Positions 37,405 through 49,829 are shown, numbered from the stretch's first letter. The stretch: 64,000 bases of DNA from Acanthacorydalis orientalis (GCA_034766995.1 CM068322.1:10060810-10124809); one strand, 5' to 3'. The notes: generated from the sequence alone by a model not told the origin. Translations and numbers: made by a program.

Positions 37405-39430
37405 GATGTGCAATATGAGCCGTTTCGCACTTATGTTCCAATACTTATGGCCGAAAAACTGTTTGAAAAATAGGTTTTTTGAGTAAAGTTAGGCCATTTT
37501 TGAAAATAATCGAATCGAATTGCACACCATGCGATAGATAATTTTAAGACGCATCTAACGATGTGCGACATTAGCCGTTTTGCACTTAATTTCGACTACT
37601 TATGGCCGAAAAACCGGTTGAAAAATAGGTTTTTTGGGCAAAATTAGGTCTTTTTGGAAAATAATCGAATCGAATTGCACACCACGTGATAGATAATTTT
37701 AAGACGCATCTAACGATGTGCGATATTAGCCGTTTCGCACTTAATTTCGACTACTTATGGCCGAAAAACCGTTTAAAAAATAGGTTTTTTGGGCAAATTT
37801 AAGTCTTTTTTGAAAATAATCGAATCGAATTGCACACCACGTGATAGATAATTTCAAGACGCATCTAACGATGCGCGATATTAGCCGTTTCGCACTTAAT
37901 TTTGACTATTTATAGCCGAAAAACTGTTTGGAAAATGAGTTTTTTGAGCAAAGTTAGGTCATTTTGGAACATAACCGACTCGAATTGCACACCGCGTGAT
38001 AGATAATTTTAAGACGCATCTAACGGTGTGCGATATGAGCCGTTTCGCACTTAATTTCGACTACTTATGGCCAAAAAACTGATTGAAAAATGGGTTTTTT
38101 GAGCAAATTTACGTCTTTTTGGAAAATAATCGAATCAAAATTTACACCACGTGATAGATAATTTTAAGACGCATCTAACGATGCGCGATATTAGCCGTTT
38201 CGCACTTAATTTCGACTACTTATGGCCAAAAAACTGATTGAAAAATGGGTTTTTTGAGCAAATTTACGTCTTTTTGGAAAATAATCGAATCGAAATTTAC
38301 ACCACGTGATAGATAATTTTAAGACGCATCTAACGATGTGCGATATTAGCCGTTTCGCACTTAATTTCGACTACTTATGGCCGAAAAACCGGTTGAAAAA
38401 TAGGTTTTTTGGGCAAATTTAAGTCTTTTTTGAAAATAATCGAATCGAATTGCACACCACGTGATAGATAATTTCAAGACGCATCTAACGATGCGCGATA
38501 TTAGCCGTTTCGCACTTAATTTTGACTATTTATAGCCGAAAAACTGTTTGGAAAATGAGTTTTTTGAGCAAAGTTAGGTCATTTTGGAACATAACCGACT
38601 CGAATTGCACACCGCGTGATAGATAATTTTAAGACGCATCTAACGGTGTGCGATATTAGCCGTTTCGCACTTAATTTCGACTACATATTGTCAAAAAACT
38701 GGTTGGAAAACGAGTTTTTTGAGCAAAGTTGGGTCATTTTGGTAAATTACCGACTCGAATTGCACACCACGTGATAGATAATTTTAAGGCGCATGTAACG
38801 ATGCGCGATATTAGCCGTTACACACTTAATTTTGACTACTTATAGCCAAAAAACTGGTTGGAAAATGAGTTTTTTGAGCAAAGTTAGGTCATTTTGGAAA
38901 ATAACCGACTCGAATTGCAGACCGCGTGATAGATAATTCTAAGACGCATCTAACGATGCGCGATATTAGCCGTTTCGCACTAAATTTCGAATACTTATGG
39001 CCGAAAACTGGTTGAAAAATAGGTTTTTTGAGCAAATTTAGGTCTTTTTGGAAAGTAATCGATTCGAGTTGCACACCACGTGATAGATAATTTTAAGACG
39101 CATCTAACGATGCGCGATATAGCCGTTTCGTACTTAATTTCGACTACATATTGTCGAAAAACTGATTGGAAAACGAGTTTTTTGAGCAAAGTTAGGTCTT
39201 TTTGAAAATAATCGAATCGATTTGCACACCACGTGATATATAATTTTAAGACGCATCTAACGATGTGCAATTTTTGCCGTTTTGCACTCAATTTTGACAA
39301 CTTATGACCGAAAAACTAGCTGAAAAATAGGTTTTTTCGGCAATGTTAGGTCTTTTTGGAAAATAATTGAATCAAATTGCACACCACGTGATACATAATT
39401 TTAAGATGCATCTAACAATGTGCAATATTA
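37405..39430 (-). repeat. 155-bp satellite array, right arm (B')
   Basis: About 13 units of the 155-bp satellite in reverse complement (acttatggccgaaaaac, gacgcatctaacgatgtgcg, cgtttcgcacttaatttcga). A 620-bp, four-unit higher-order copy is visible: the variant tttgactatttatagccg recurs at 37,901 and 38,521. Units facing the outer flank are the most degenerate. Two frames of 61 and 101 codons on the minus strand come from the repeat and are not genes. Confidence 0.95.
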
Positions 39431-39439
39431 GCTTTATCA

Positions 39440-41115
39440 CTGCCAAAAATTCACTCAGGTTTAATAACTTTTGTTTATCCTAGAGATTTTCCAATAATAT
39501 CACTCCGGTTTAAAGAGTATTTTTGTACATTGTCTAAAAATCACTTGGATTTAACGACGATTTTTTGACATTGTCTAATAAACGCTCAGATTAACGACGT
39601 ATTGTAGACAATGTCTAAAATTGATTTGGGTTTAACGCCGATTGCTGGACACTGTCTAAATATCACTCGGGATTTTATGATAAATATTTGACACTATAAA
39701 TTTCTTGGGTTTAATGACGATTATTAAACACTGTCTAAAAATCACTCGGGTTTAACGACGATCATTGGACATTGGCTAAAAATCACTCGAGTTCAACGAC
39801 GACTATTGGACAGTACCTAAAAATCTCTAATTTAACGACAATTCATGAACACTGTCTAAAAATCACACTGGCTTAACACCGATTACTGGAAACTTTCTAA
39901 AAATCATTCGGTTTTAACGAAGATTATGGGACACTGTCTAAAAATCATTTGAGTTTAACGACGATTTTTGGACATTGTCTAAAATCCACTCGGGTTTAAT
40001 GACGATATTTGGACGTAGTCTTAAAATCACTCGGTTTAACGATTTTTGGACATAGTCTAAAAATTACTCGCGTTTAACAACGATTATTTGACACTGTCTG
40101 AAAAGCATTCGGGTTTACAGACAATTATTGTACATTGTCTAAAATTCACTTGGGTTCAACGACGATTATTGGACATTGTCTAAAAATCACGCGGGGTTAA
40201 CAACGATTTTTGGACAATGTCTAAAATTCACTCTGGGTCTGAGATGATATGTAGAAAACGTCTAAAAATCACACGAGTAGGGAGACGATTTTTAGATCAT
40301 GTCTAAAAATCACTCTGGCTACTATAAAATTTTTAGACAATGTCTAAAAAATCACTTTGGCTAGGAGATGATTTTTGGTCAATGTCTAAAAATCACACGG
40401 GTGGGAGACGATTTTTATACAATGTCTAATAATCACTCTCACAAAGCTGAAATTTTATACAAGGTGGACGACGATTTTGAACATTTAAAATCATGCGTAA
40501 AGCATGAGTTTTAAACAATGTCTGAAAGTACTCTGGTTAATGAAGACTATTAGAAAATGTCGGTTAATCACTTGAGTATGAATGAAAATTATTAGATGAT
40601 CTTGAGAAAGTATCGGGTGCTAATGATCTTAGCTGTCGAAGAGCCCTAAAACCCCAATAACCATCTAGAAAGTACTTCAGCTTGAAGACGGTTTTTGGAC
40701 AATAATTACTCGATATGAACAACTATTATTAGACAATGTCAAAAAATTGTTAGAAGTAAATAACAATTATTAAACAGTAACGAAAAATCACTCCGGTATG
40801 AATGTCGATTATTAGGCAATATCGTCAAATCAATCGGACAGATCTATACATTTTAAACGATATCGAAAAATCAATCAAACAGATCAATGATTTTTAGATT
40901 ATAACTAAAAAGAAATGAAACTTAATGACCATTATTAAACAATGAGGAAAAATCACTCGAGTTAGATGATTTCTAGACAATGTCTAAAAATCAGTTAGGC
41001 CGGATGACGATTTTCAGACAGTATCAAAATATTAGAATATAGATGTCGATTAATAGAGAATGTAAAAAAAAACTTTTTGATCTGATTGATGACTTTAAGA
41101 TATCCAAAAATCACT
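39440..41115 (+). repeat. Degenerate outer satellite array, right flank (A')
   Basis: Diverged tandem units of about 40-45 bp share aaaatcactcgggtttaacg, then acgattattggacattgtc. They are closest to the core satellite near 39,530-40,440 and fade toward 41,100. The direction is the same as in the left flank, although the palindrome between them is inverted. Toward the right end some units (cagtaacgaaaaatcactcc) resemble left-flank units (caataacgaaaaatc). Confidence 0.75.
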
Positions 41116-42590
41116 TAAATTGATAAAAATATTACAATGAAACATAAAAATTTAGAAAAACCCAATGGTACATGGACAAAAATATCTGGTATTATTTAAT
41201 ATGTAAAATTTTAAAAAGTAATTATTTTATAAAACACATGTTTAAATGATTTAAATTCGAGTTAAACATGCAAATTAATATTGAAGGTTTAAACTGTACA
41301 AAGATATAAAGTGTCAAAATGAAGTAAATAAATCTGAATTAGTGAATAAATTTTAAATATTAATAAAAAAAATATGTAATAAGAATGCGTCTTTGAAATT
41401 CAGCTTAAAATCAAAATTGAAAATTATATTCAGTAAAATAAAAATTATTTTAAGATTTAAAAAAATAATTTTCAGATGATATAATAATGTTGGAGTAGTT
41501 ATGAAGATAAAACTAAAAGAAAATAAAAAAATAACTGAATGTATTCAGAATTGATCAGTTAAATATGTCAAAAAAAAAATAATAAAAACTATAGTTATCA
41601 AAATGAGTCTTTTTTGTTTATTGATGAGGTATTAAGAATTTTTGTTTAAAAAATACATAACAGAATGAATTATTTAAATACCCAGGAAAAAGAAATTAAA
41701 TCTAGTATACAATTAAATACAAAATTGTTTTAAAAAATGACAGATAATAAATTAAATATGACCACCAGTCACTAAGAACGACCAGTATTCAAAACTAAAT
41801 TAAAATTTGTGAACATTTAGTAAGTTTTGGAGAGATTTACAAAATACTATAAAATAAGTTATGAATATAAATAGTATTTTTTTACATTTAAATAAACTAT
41901 CTATAAGATACATAATTTAAACTAATTTTAATAATGTTGAAAAATTTTTTTAGTTCAATTAATATTATTTGCAAATATAAAACTGAATACAAAAGCAAAC
42001 AAATTAAATTGTAGATTTAAATAGAGAAGATAAAAAAAATTGTGGAAAAAAGAATATAATTAATATTATGAACCAATTACAAAAAAATAAACACATTTAA
42101 ATATAATAAAATTGTTCCAAATTTGAGCACGTTAAGTTTAATATAAAAATTATTCATTTCAACAACAATTGTGTAAATTAAGAAAAAAAAATAAAAAGCA
42201 ATGTGTGAATATCTACTTTATTTGAGTATTTCGATGTTTAATTTGTGTACTATCGAATTACGTTCTAAAAAAATATGGAATATAGATGAGTAAAAAATAT
42301 TTATTTACTTATTGAAAATATGACAAAATAGAAATACTTTATAAGTATTAAAAGTATACAATGGAAAAATGACTAGTTTTTATTCTATTATGATTTGAAA
42401 TATTTAACAAGAATTAAAAAGGTTTGAATTTAAATTATTAAAAATATATTTTTATTAACCTTTAAATTTTTATTATTAAAAATATATTTTTATTAACCTT
42501 TAAATTTTTATTATTTAATAATATATTACCTTTTTTTTAGAGTAAAATTGAGCTAAAAAAAATTAGAATTGAATAAAAAATATATTAGAC
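41116..42590. other. AT-rich spacer
   Basis: No gene or recognisable element is seen, apart from a short tandem duplication at 42,436-42,513. Confidence 0.6.
42436..42513. repeat. 38-bp tandem duplication
   Basis: A unit beginning ttattaaaaatatattttta and ending ttaacctttaaattttta occurs twice in a row with practically no change. Confidence 0.85.
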
Positions 42591-42594
42591 GAAG

Positions 42595-43490
42595 ACAAAT
42601 TATTTTCCAAAGCATATTTTGATTTGGAAGTTTCGTCAGGGCAACAATGTTACAACTATAGAGAAAAAATGTGAGAAATGTATGGTTCCGATGTTGTTAG
42701 CCTTAGCCAAGAATAAATATAGTTTCAACGATTATGGTCCAAGAACTACAGCCTTAAAAATGAAAAAAGGTCAGGACATACTAAAAAGTTAGATGATAAG
42801 ATCCTTCAAATAATAACAGAACAAACTCCTCAATGGTAGACGAATTGGCCAAGAAGCTCAAATTAACGCATTAAATTATACATTGGCTCTTGAAAATGAT
42901 CGGTGCGGTTTGTAAGCTGGGTCAGTAGTGTCCGCATAAGTTATTGTATGTTATTTTAAAACAATGTGTGAGTATACACCATTCTCAACTGCAAAAAGAG
43001 GGATTCATCCAAAAAAGGTTATGTTTTCTGGTTGGCAGGATAAAGAAGAAAGAATATGAGCTATTACCGAGAATCAAACAATAACAAAGAGCTGTATTGT
43101 GAACAACTGGTATGGCTAAAACAATCCATTGATGAAAAACAGTCAGCATTAGCCAACAGAAAAGGCATAATTTTTCACCACGACAATATGCTAGACCTCA
43201 AACAGCACACGAAACCCTCCAAAAACTGAGTTAATTTAAATGGTAAGTTATGGCTCGTCCACCATATTCTCCTGACAGCACCATCGGATTATCATCTATC
43301 CCTAACACTCCAAGATCACGTCAATGGAAAACGACTTAATACAGAGAGTGATGTCTGAAAGCAGCTCAACTCTTTCTTTAACAATAAGCCCTAAAAGTTT
43401 TCTAGTCAGGGTATTGAAAATTTAAGATTAAGATGGGAAGAAGTTGTAAATAATAACAGAAAATATATTTTAGATCAAAATTATAATATA
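42595..43490 (+). pseudogene. Broken mariner-family transposase
   Basis: A mariner (Tc1/mariner, DD34D) transposase would cut and paste its own element at TA sites. The order of motifs is right for one. Near 42,640 there are remnants of the N-terminal DNA-binding region. Near 43,171-43,186 comes FHHDN with the second catalytic Asp (GAC 43182-43184). At 43,256-43,276 RPPYSPD is followed by APSDYHL, where GAT 43287-43289 is the third catalytic Asp. The last part resembles the C-terminus (GIENLRLRWEEVVNNNRKYI). The gene is dead: in-frame stops are frequent, there are frameshifts in the ARPHTA region, and two bases are missing between SPD and APSD. The 5' end is eroded and no left terminal repeat was found. 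Confidence 0.85.
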
Positions 43491-43522
43491 AATTTTCTTC
43501 GCTGTTTCAAAACTAATTTTAA

Positions 43523-43552
43523 AAAACCACATTACTTATGGGTGACCCAATA
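43523..43552. repeat. Right terminal inverted repeat of the broken mariner
   Basis: acattacttatgggtgaccc, ending in caata, is a typical mariner terminus, reading tattgggtcacccataagta inward on the other strand. It lies about 30 bp beyond the C-terminal codons. The matching left end was not found. Confidence 0.7.
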
Positions 43553-43559
43553 TTTCAGA

Positions 43560-46500
43560 TTGTATGTACACATCATATTTCAAAAAACAATGGTAAAAAC
43601 ATGTTGATTTTAAATGAATTCCCATAGTATTTAAAAAAATAAATATAATTTAAATATGGTCTTTTAAGTAATTTTTTATATTTTTATCATTCATTTTTTA
43701 AATTATTTAAATGATGAAACAGCATTATATATATATATAATATGAAAATTGAATATTTAAAAATATACAAGCATTAAAAAAAACTTAAGTAAATGTACTA
43801 TTTGAAGAAAAAAGTACACACCAAAAACAAATTTAAAATTTATAAAATGTTGGTAGTATTCACACTTTAATGAATAATATTAAATATTTACTTTCCAAAA
43901 AAAATGAAAAATAACCGAATTAATAACATTAAAATTAGTTTTAAGTAGTTTAATTTGTTTTTGAAATACTGTTTAAATACTATTATATTAATTAATACTT
44001 TTTATATATTAATACTTTTTAGTTTTGGATATATTTTTTGGTTTTATTCATTAATTACAAGGACTATTAGTTTTTAATCAAATTGTTTTATCTGACATTT
44101 TCATATTTAATCGGATTCCTTTAAATTATCAATTAAAAATAATCTATGAATTTAAATATTGAGTTTATATTTTTATCGAAAATTTTTAAAATATATAGAT
44201 CATAAAACTATCACTTATCTTTATTCGACTAGATACTCCCATAAGATTTTAACCAGAAAGCCATACATTATCCGAATAAGTTATTTCTGTTCATTAACGT
44301 TGATAATAGGTTTGTAGATTCTTAAGGATATTAACAGCTCTTCAGTACACTACATATGGATGAAATTGCAGTTTAGATGAAATTATTTATTATTTTATAT
44401 TATAAAGTGAATTATTACCTTTATATTTTAAAGTGAATACAACAATATTCAGATATAAATAATATTTTCCATTAAAAAAAAACTTTTTTGAAGATTAAAT
44501 GTTGAATTAAATAGTTCTTTCCATAATCCTTACAAAAGAACTTGAACAAATTATTACTTCATTTGTTATGGATTTTAATCTATCATATTTTTGTGCTGTA
44601 CACCTAAAAAACATATATTAATTATTCCACATATTTAATAACTTTCAAATAATTATTTAAAACATGTAATGTGAGACTTCTAAATATTCTAAAGATAATG
44701 CCATTTTATTTTTTAATAAATAGTATCTAATTTCATATGTATAAAAAGAATTTAATAAAAATTAGATGTGAATGAGATTTATATTATTTTAGAATCGAAA
44801 CCTTTCTTCTACAATTTCCTTGTATTAAGAATTTTAATACACATCAATTCTACAGTGGTCTAAAAAACAAAATCATGTAATCGCTACATGATTCATATTT
44901 CAGAATAAACATTCAAAAATACTTATTTTACTTAGTAAAGAGATATTTCTGTAATACTTCTTCACATTTATACAGTCAAATAGGAAAAGATAACTTATTT
45001 ATATATAAAGAGCAATATTAGACTTGAAATACATGTAAATTTTCATCTGGACGAACATCTGCAGGTACATATTATGGCCGATAATGGTTATGGAAATTTT
45101 ATGTTATCAGTAGGTTATTCTGAATTTCAACATATCTAATTTCTAAATTTATTTATTACTAAACTCACTCCTAACTTCCTAATATGTTACTTTATAATAC
45201 GGATTCATAAGAATATGTACGTAATTGTAATGGGCCTTCATAATGAGAAAGTTACCAAAGTAACTCAAATTTTGTTTAAAAACAAACAAAATGATAGGCA
45301 TGACATTAAATAGTTAGCACTCTCAATGCATCATTTCTTAACATTTATTAAAATCTTAAAATTGAAGGCAGACCAAATGTCAAATGACAATTGTAAAGTA
45401 AAATAATTACATTTACAAAATAAAATATAACTTACTATTTATAAATTAAGCTTGTTTAGTTATGTTTGAGTTACCATTCAGTTTATAGGTGTAGGTTCCT
45501 TTTCAATAATTTATAGATTGTTTATATTAAATTTTATAGTTCTTATTTCATTATTGCCGTTCTATATTCTCTCCTTATTGATTCTAAATTAAATTATTCA
45601 AAATGCATTCACATTGAAAAATATACCCAAAAAGTGATATAAAATTGATGACTTTAATTTCATGGATAAAATTGAATAAATACTTATAAATTATTAATCA
45701 AATTTTAATCTATAAATATCAAATTTAAAAACTGTATTTTTCTTTAGTAAAGAATTTAAAAATAATTGAAAGATATTGTAAACTACTAGTATTCAAAACT
45801 CATTATAAAGTAACGCTATCATATAACTATTAAAATATCGAATTTATAATGTTACTACACTAGTATTAGATAACTTAGTTGAATACAGTTCTTAAAACAA
45901 TCAAGGTCATGAGAAATGTTCATAATATATTTAAATCTATGAAATTATTAAAGTATGAACTGGATGTCATTTTAACTTATTAAAAACCAGAATATTTAAT
46001 TACCTCAAATACTATATATTATTAAATGTTTCAATATTAACTTTGAAAAACTGTCAGAAACTATTGCAATTACCTAACTACGTACTTTCTGTGTTGTAAT
46101 ATTAAATTTATATATCGGAACGACACCAATATTGCATAAAGTGATATGCTAAGCGTTAAATTTAAATGTATAAAAATATAAAATTTAAACATTGAATTCT
46201 TTTTTCCTTTGTAAGGACCAAAGCAGCAATGGAATTATATTAAGTATTACGCATTATTAAAATTTTAAACATTGCAATTTAAACGTATTACAAAGTAACA
46301 TATTGACATAATTATGTATTGGAGGGGTTATACTGAATTTATCATACGGGCATTACCTCGATATTGAATAAAATCAATCAGATTTAAGAAAAAGCAAGGT
46401 CATGCTAATTATTCATAATTAACTAAATATAAAAAATATTGATTTCAACTGGATGTTTGTTTCAATTATTGTGTATTTTAATTTCAACAAAAACTTAAAG

Positions 46501-46800
46501 AAGTGTAATACATTTTTCATAATAAGTTTATTTTTAGAGCTTAATAAATTCCAAAAAAAAAAAGTTCTGAAAGTACACAATTTAATTATTAAATAAAAAT
46601 AAGTGTTTTTAAGATAAATAATTTGAATTTTATTAATAAAATAATGTATAATATTGCATTGAACTATATGATACGTGCTTTTTACACATTTTTGTCTTTT
46701 CGAAATCTAAAAGTAACATTATTTTAATAGAATATTTTTAAAATAATTCCAACAAATAAAACAAATTTAATTAAACCTAATATTCTGTTATACTTACTTT
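43560..46800. other. AT-rich DNA with no recognised feature
   Basis: No exon, RNA gene or transposon is supported. Open frames are short and of chance composition. Confidence 0.6.
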
Positions 46801-46970
46801 AAATTCTCTTTTGACGACAAAAATTATCATCCGTCGCACAAGTAACGACCTTACTCCTCTGACGTTTCGTTCAAAACAGGCAGATTATGACGGAAATTGT
46901 TACAGAGCATGACAAGCGACGAAATGTGATACTAAAAATTAACGTTACACATTTGTATAGGCTTTGTAAT

Positions 46971-47100
46971 GGTCCAGGCCTATGCCACTCGTCTATACTA
47001 CCTGGATAAGGAATGTAAGTGCCATCAAGCAAAATTACCAAGGTTGGATCTTTCTCTCGCTCTCTCTTGTCGTACTCATTCTTTATGTGTGCATTGAAAA
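46971..47100 (+). repeat. Short interspersed repeat, copy 1
   Basis: The block starts ggtccaggcctatgccactc and ends gtcgtactcattctttatg, then tgtgcattgaaa. Both ends match the reverse complement of 48,420-48,575. Composition is less AT-rich than the surroundings and it has no coding capacity. The family is not recognised; a SINE or MITE is possible. Confidence 0.6.
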
Positions 47101-47708
47101 TGTAAACAAGCTAACTTAAATCTTAATCGCACGCAAAATGTTTGTCGATTTTGTTTTGTACAAAAATGTTTTTTGTATTAGGTCAGGGTCAATAAAACTA
47201 GGCGGGAAGTTTCCTCGAAACGAGACATGCTATTTACTTAATTAGGAAATGAATATTTATGTTCGCCACGATCTAGAATGAGTCAACAAAGTCAGTACAT
47301 AGAGTTGCTAAATTAAATCGATCTAAAGTACAGAGTTCGAATTGTTGGTTTAAGTTACGTTTAAATAATCTTTTAATTGCGAAATTCTGTGTTACGTGAA
47401 ATTATTTCCCTTCTGTACATTAGTAACAATTCAAATTTGTATACTGTTTTTATTATATATATATATACATAAATATAAATAGAATCTATTAATTCAACGC
47501 AATATCACATTGGTTTTTTTCATTAATCTATTAAAATTGAATTGAAATTTTAATTAATGAAAATCCGGAAAATACAGGGTCACTAAAGTAAATTCTATAC
47601 ATTTCTCAGGATTCCTCTTAATTAGGGAATTTATCCCTACATTTCCTGCGATAAACTTCTTTTCAAATTTTTTAGATAAAATAGGTAGCAAAAGAATTTT
47701 TAAAACTA

Positions 47709-47780
47709 GCGCTCGGAAGTACTGACTTATTACTAGCGCCACACTCGCGGTTGCGACGACCGCGAGGCGAGTAACATAGG
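47709..47780 (-). repeat. Short interspersed repeat, copy 2 (partial)
   Basis: On the minus strand it reads cctatgttactcgcctcgcg, then gtcgtcgcaacc and ggcgctagtaataagtcagt. It is a reverse-complement relative of the block at 47,820-47,898, and shares the ggcgcta.taata motif with copy 4. Confidence 0.55.
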
Positions 47781-47819
47781 CGTGGGTGGTAGCATGGACG
47801 TAATAAATGTAAACCATGT

Positions 47820-47898
47820 CTATGACACTCGCCTCACGATCATGGCAACTACTCTGTAAGCTATTGATGTGATGGAGCTAGTATTAGGTCGGTATTTC
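47820..47898 (+). repeat. Short interspersed repeat, copy 3 (partial)
   Basis: It reads ctatgacactcgcctcacga, then tcatggcaac and gagctagtattaggtcggta. With copy 2 it forms an inverted pair about 40 bp apart, which could fold as a hairpin. Confidence 0.55.
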
Positions 47899-48419
47899 TG
47901 AGTGCGAGTTTTAACATTTCTCAGAAATGCTCTGTGTCTTTTGTCCTGATTGTCTACTTTGAGGCAAATGTAATGACGGTACAGCTCCTTTTCGCAATTT
48001 CGGGATAGTATATTGTCCCTAATAACAAATGAATAATTTGTTTTACTAAATTAAAACGAAAATAAACTTAACAAGATTTGCTGTAATGTAAAAAAAAACT
48101 TACCGTTGTAACAAATTTTTCATTGAAGCAGTATGCGTACTTCACATACCAAACATCGCCCGGTGCAAAATGTTTCAAACAAACTTTGTGATTCTTCGTT
48201 CATTTGTTATTTACACCTATGCATTTTTCCACAATTTTTGCAGCGTTTCATCCTGCAGGATACTAAAGTAACTTAATTTTTTTCAAATTTAAGCTTGTTA
48301 CGCTACGTTTAAGTTTTTTCAAATTTACGATAGGGGACAACACATCTTTTCTTTCGAGGCATTTTTGTACTAAACAAAATTGACAAACATTTCACGAACG
48401 ATTATAGAGTTAGGTTAGT

Positions 48420-48575
48420 TTCAATGTACACGTAAAGAATGAGTGCGACAAAAACAAACAGAGGAGTAAGAGAGAGGTCCGATGTTCGATCTATTAGTAG
48501 CGCCGTCTGGTGACATTTATATTCTCTAACCAGAAAAATGTATTGGCAATATAAGCGAGTGTCATAGGCCTGATA
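48420..48575 (-). repeat. Short interspersed repeat, copy 4
   Basis: On the minus strand it reads tcaggcctatgacactcgct, then a linker, gacggcgctactaatagatc, ggacctctctctta, and gtcgcactcattctttacgt. It is the most complete copy and shares both ends with copy 1 and the middle motif with copies 2 and 3. Confidence 0.6.
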
Positions 48576-48734
48576 TAGACTGATAATACTACATACAAAT
48601 ACAAAACTAATAATAGCAATACATACATGTAGTTCTTTTCCTTTTGGTAACGCATGTGAAGTTGTAAGTCGGATCGCCATTAATTCTTTGTTTGACAGTT
48701 GATTCAACACAAGCGTTTCGTACAAAAGTGCAAA

Positions 48735-49757
48735 ATAGATAAAATTGGAATTCGAAGTGTAACTATTTTTTTTTTTTTTTGAAAAGAAAAGCAGTAAAAG
48801 AAATCAATGAGAGGATATTTCATACTCTGGGTGAATCTGAACCTTTCTACGGAACCGTTCGATTTTGGATGAATGAACTTGAACGTGAACAAGAATGAAA
48901 GATGCACCATGCTCAAGAGACCCGAGAATAGCCGTCGCACCCAAATAATCATTGATAAAGTCCACGATATGTTTTTGTCCGATCGGCGAGTGAAAGTGTG
49001 AGATATATCCAAGGTTATAGGCATCTCAACCGAGCCTATACATTTCATTTTGCATAATGAATTGTGAATAAAAAAAACTTTCAGCAAGATGAGTGTCACG
49101 TTTGCTTACTGCAGAGCAAAAACGAGTTCGTACACAAATATCAGTTGATCGATTGGGACTGTTTAAGAAGAAATCAATGGATCTCATGCGACGTTTTGTA
49201 ACCATAGCTGAAACTTGGATTCGCCATTACGCACAAGAATCAAAACAGTGAATTGAATGTGGTAAAACTTTTTCGAAGAAGGTAAAGACGATTCATTCGG
49301 CTGAAAAGGTGATGGCGGCAGTTTTCTGGAACGAGAAAGGAATTCTCTTAATCAGAAGGAAAAAACAGTTAGTGATGAATACTACAAAGCACTTTTGGAG
49401 AAGTTGAAGCCAGTATGTGCGAAAAAACTTACCAAAATGGCCAAGAAAAAGTATTGTTTCACTATGACAATGCATCGGTTTGTTGAAGCGTTATCTCTCA
49501 AAAAATGGCCGAATTGAAGTTTGAAATTCTTCCGCATCCACCATATTGGTCTGATTTGGCCCCATCGGACTTTCGTTTGTTCCCAAAACTGAACATTTTC
49601 TGACTGGAAAGCGATTTCGCTCGAATGAAGAGGCGATAAAGTCCATAAATGGCTATTTTGAGGATCTCAAAGAAACTTACTTCAGGGAGGGAATCGTGAA
49701 GCTGGAGAACATATTGTACAAAGTACATTGAACTTCGAAGGAGTTCTGCCGAAAAAT
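48735..49757 (+). pseudogene. Broken mariner-family transposase (second copy)
   Basis: The remnant is nearly full length. The start has decayed (atagataaaattggaattcg) and is followed by KEINERIFHTLGESEPFYGT and VRFWMNELER, the N-terminal helix-turn-helix region. Next come IIDKVHDMFLSDRRVKV and VIGISTEPIHFILHNEL, then MRRFVTIAETWIRHYAQES. Last are HYDNAS (Asp GAC 49466-49468), HPPYWSDLAPSDFRLF (Asp GAC 49568-49570), and a C-terminal KRFRSNEEAIKS block. The first catalytic Asp, expected in VT(M/I)DETW, is now Ala (GCT 49207-49209). Several in-frame stops (for example the TGA after DNASVC) and frameshifts are present. It is a different lineage from the mariner at 42.6 kb, judging by its motifs and terminal repeat. 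It cannot be active. Confidence 0.9.
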
Positions 49758-49802
49758 AAAGTACAGTTTGAAATTGACGCTGTTTCCTTTAATATCGAAC
49801 CA

Positions 49803-49827
49803 AGTTACTCTTCAAACAGGCCACGTA
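49803..49827. repeat. Right terminal inverted repeat of the second mariner
   Basis: ttactcttcaaacaggccac, then gta; read inward it is tacgtggcctgtttgaagag. This resembles mariner ends of the ggcctgtttgaaaagta type and lies at the expected distance past the transposase. No left partner was found, so the element seems to have lost its 5' end. Confidence 0.6.
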
Positions 49828-49829
49828 TT

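Larger units (their letters stand above)
10736..39430. mobile_element. Giant foldback-like palindrome built of satellite arrays
   Basis: The region is an inverted repeat of nearly 29 kb ordered B-C-D / D'-C'-B'. The 155-bp array, the low-copy segment C and the 41-bp array all recur in reverse complement on the other side of one switch point at about 22,993. C is well conserved between arms, for example ttagttattataataagtta and gacaagttaagcaggaagag. The left D arm is about 9.1 kb and the right about 14 kb, so the palindrome is asymmetric. Long inverted arms built of tandem sub-repeats are the hallmark of foldback transposons (Drosophila FB, Galileo). No transposase gene, clean terminal repeat or target duplication is visible, so an inverted macrosatellite formed by local inverted duplication is the alternative. 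Confidence 0.7.

Noticed and set aside
38889..39300. Two frames of 61 and 101 codons on the minus strand
   Set aside because: They lie entirely inside the 155-bp satellite and show its period.
9598..41115. The whole region as one perfect inverted element including the outer flanks
   Set aside because: The flank units have the same direction on both sides, so the inverted symmetry ends at the 155-bp arrays.
47554..47817. 87-codon minus-strand frame (MVYIYYVHATTHAYVTRLAV...)
   Set aside because: Its start overlaps a short interspersed repeat that occurs in other frames and orientations nearby, so the frame is probably accidental.
48402..49099. Minus-strand frames of 107 and 131 codons
   Set aside because: The second is antisense to the mariner transposase remnant, and the first covers the short interspersed repeat.
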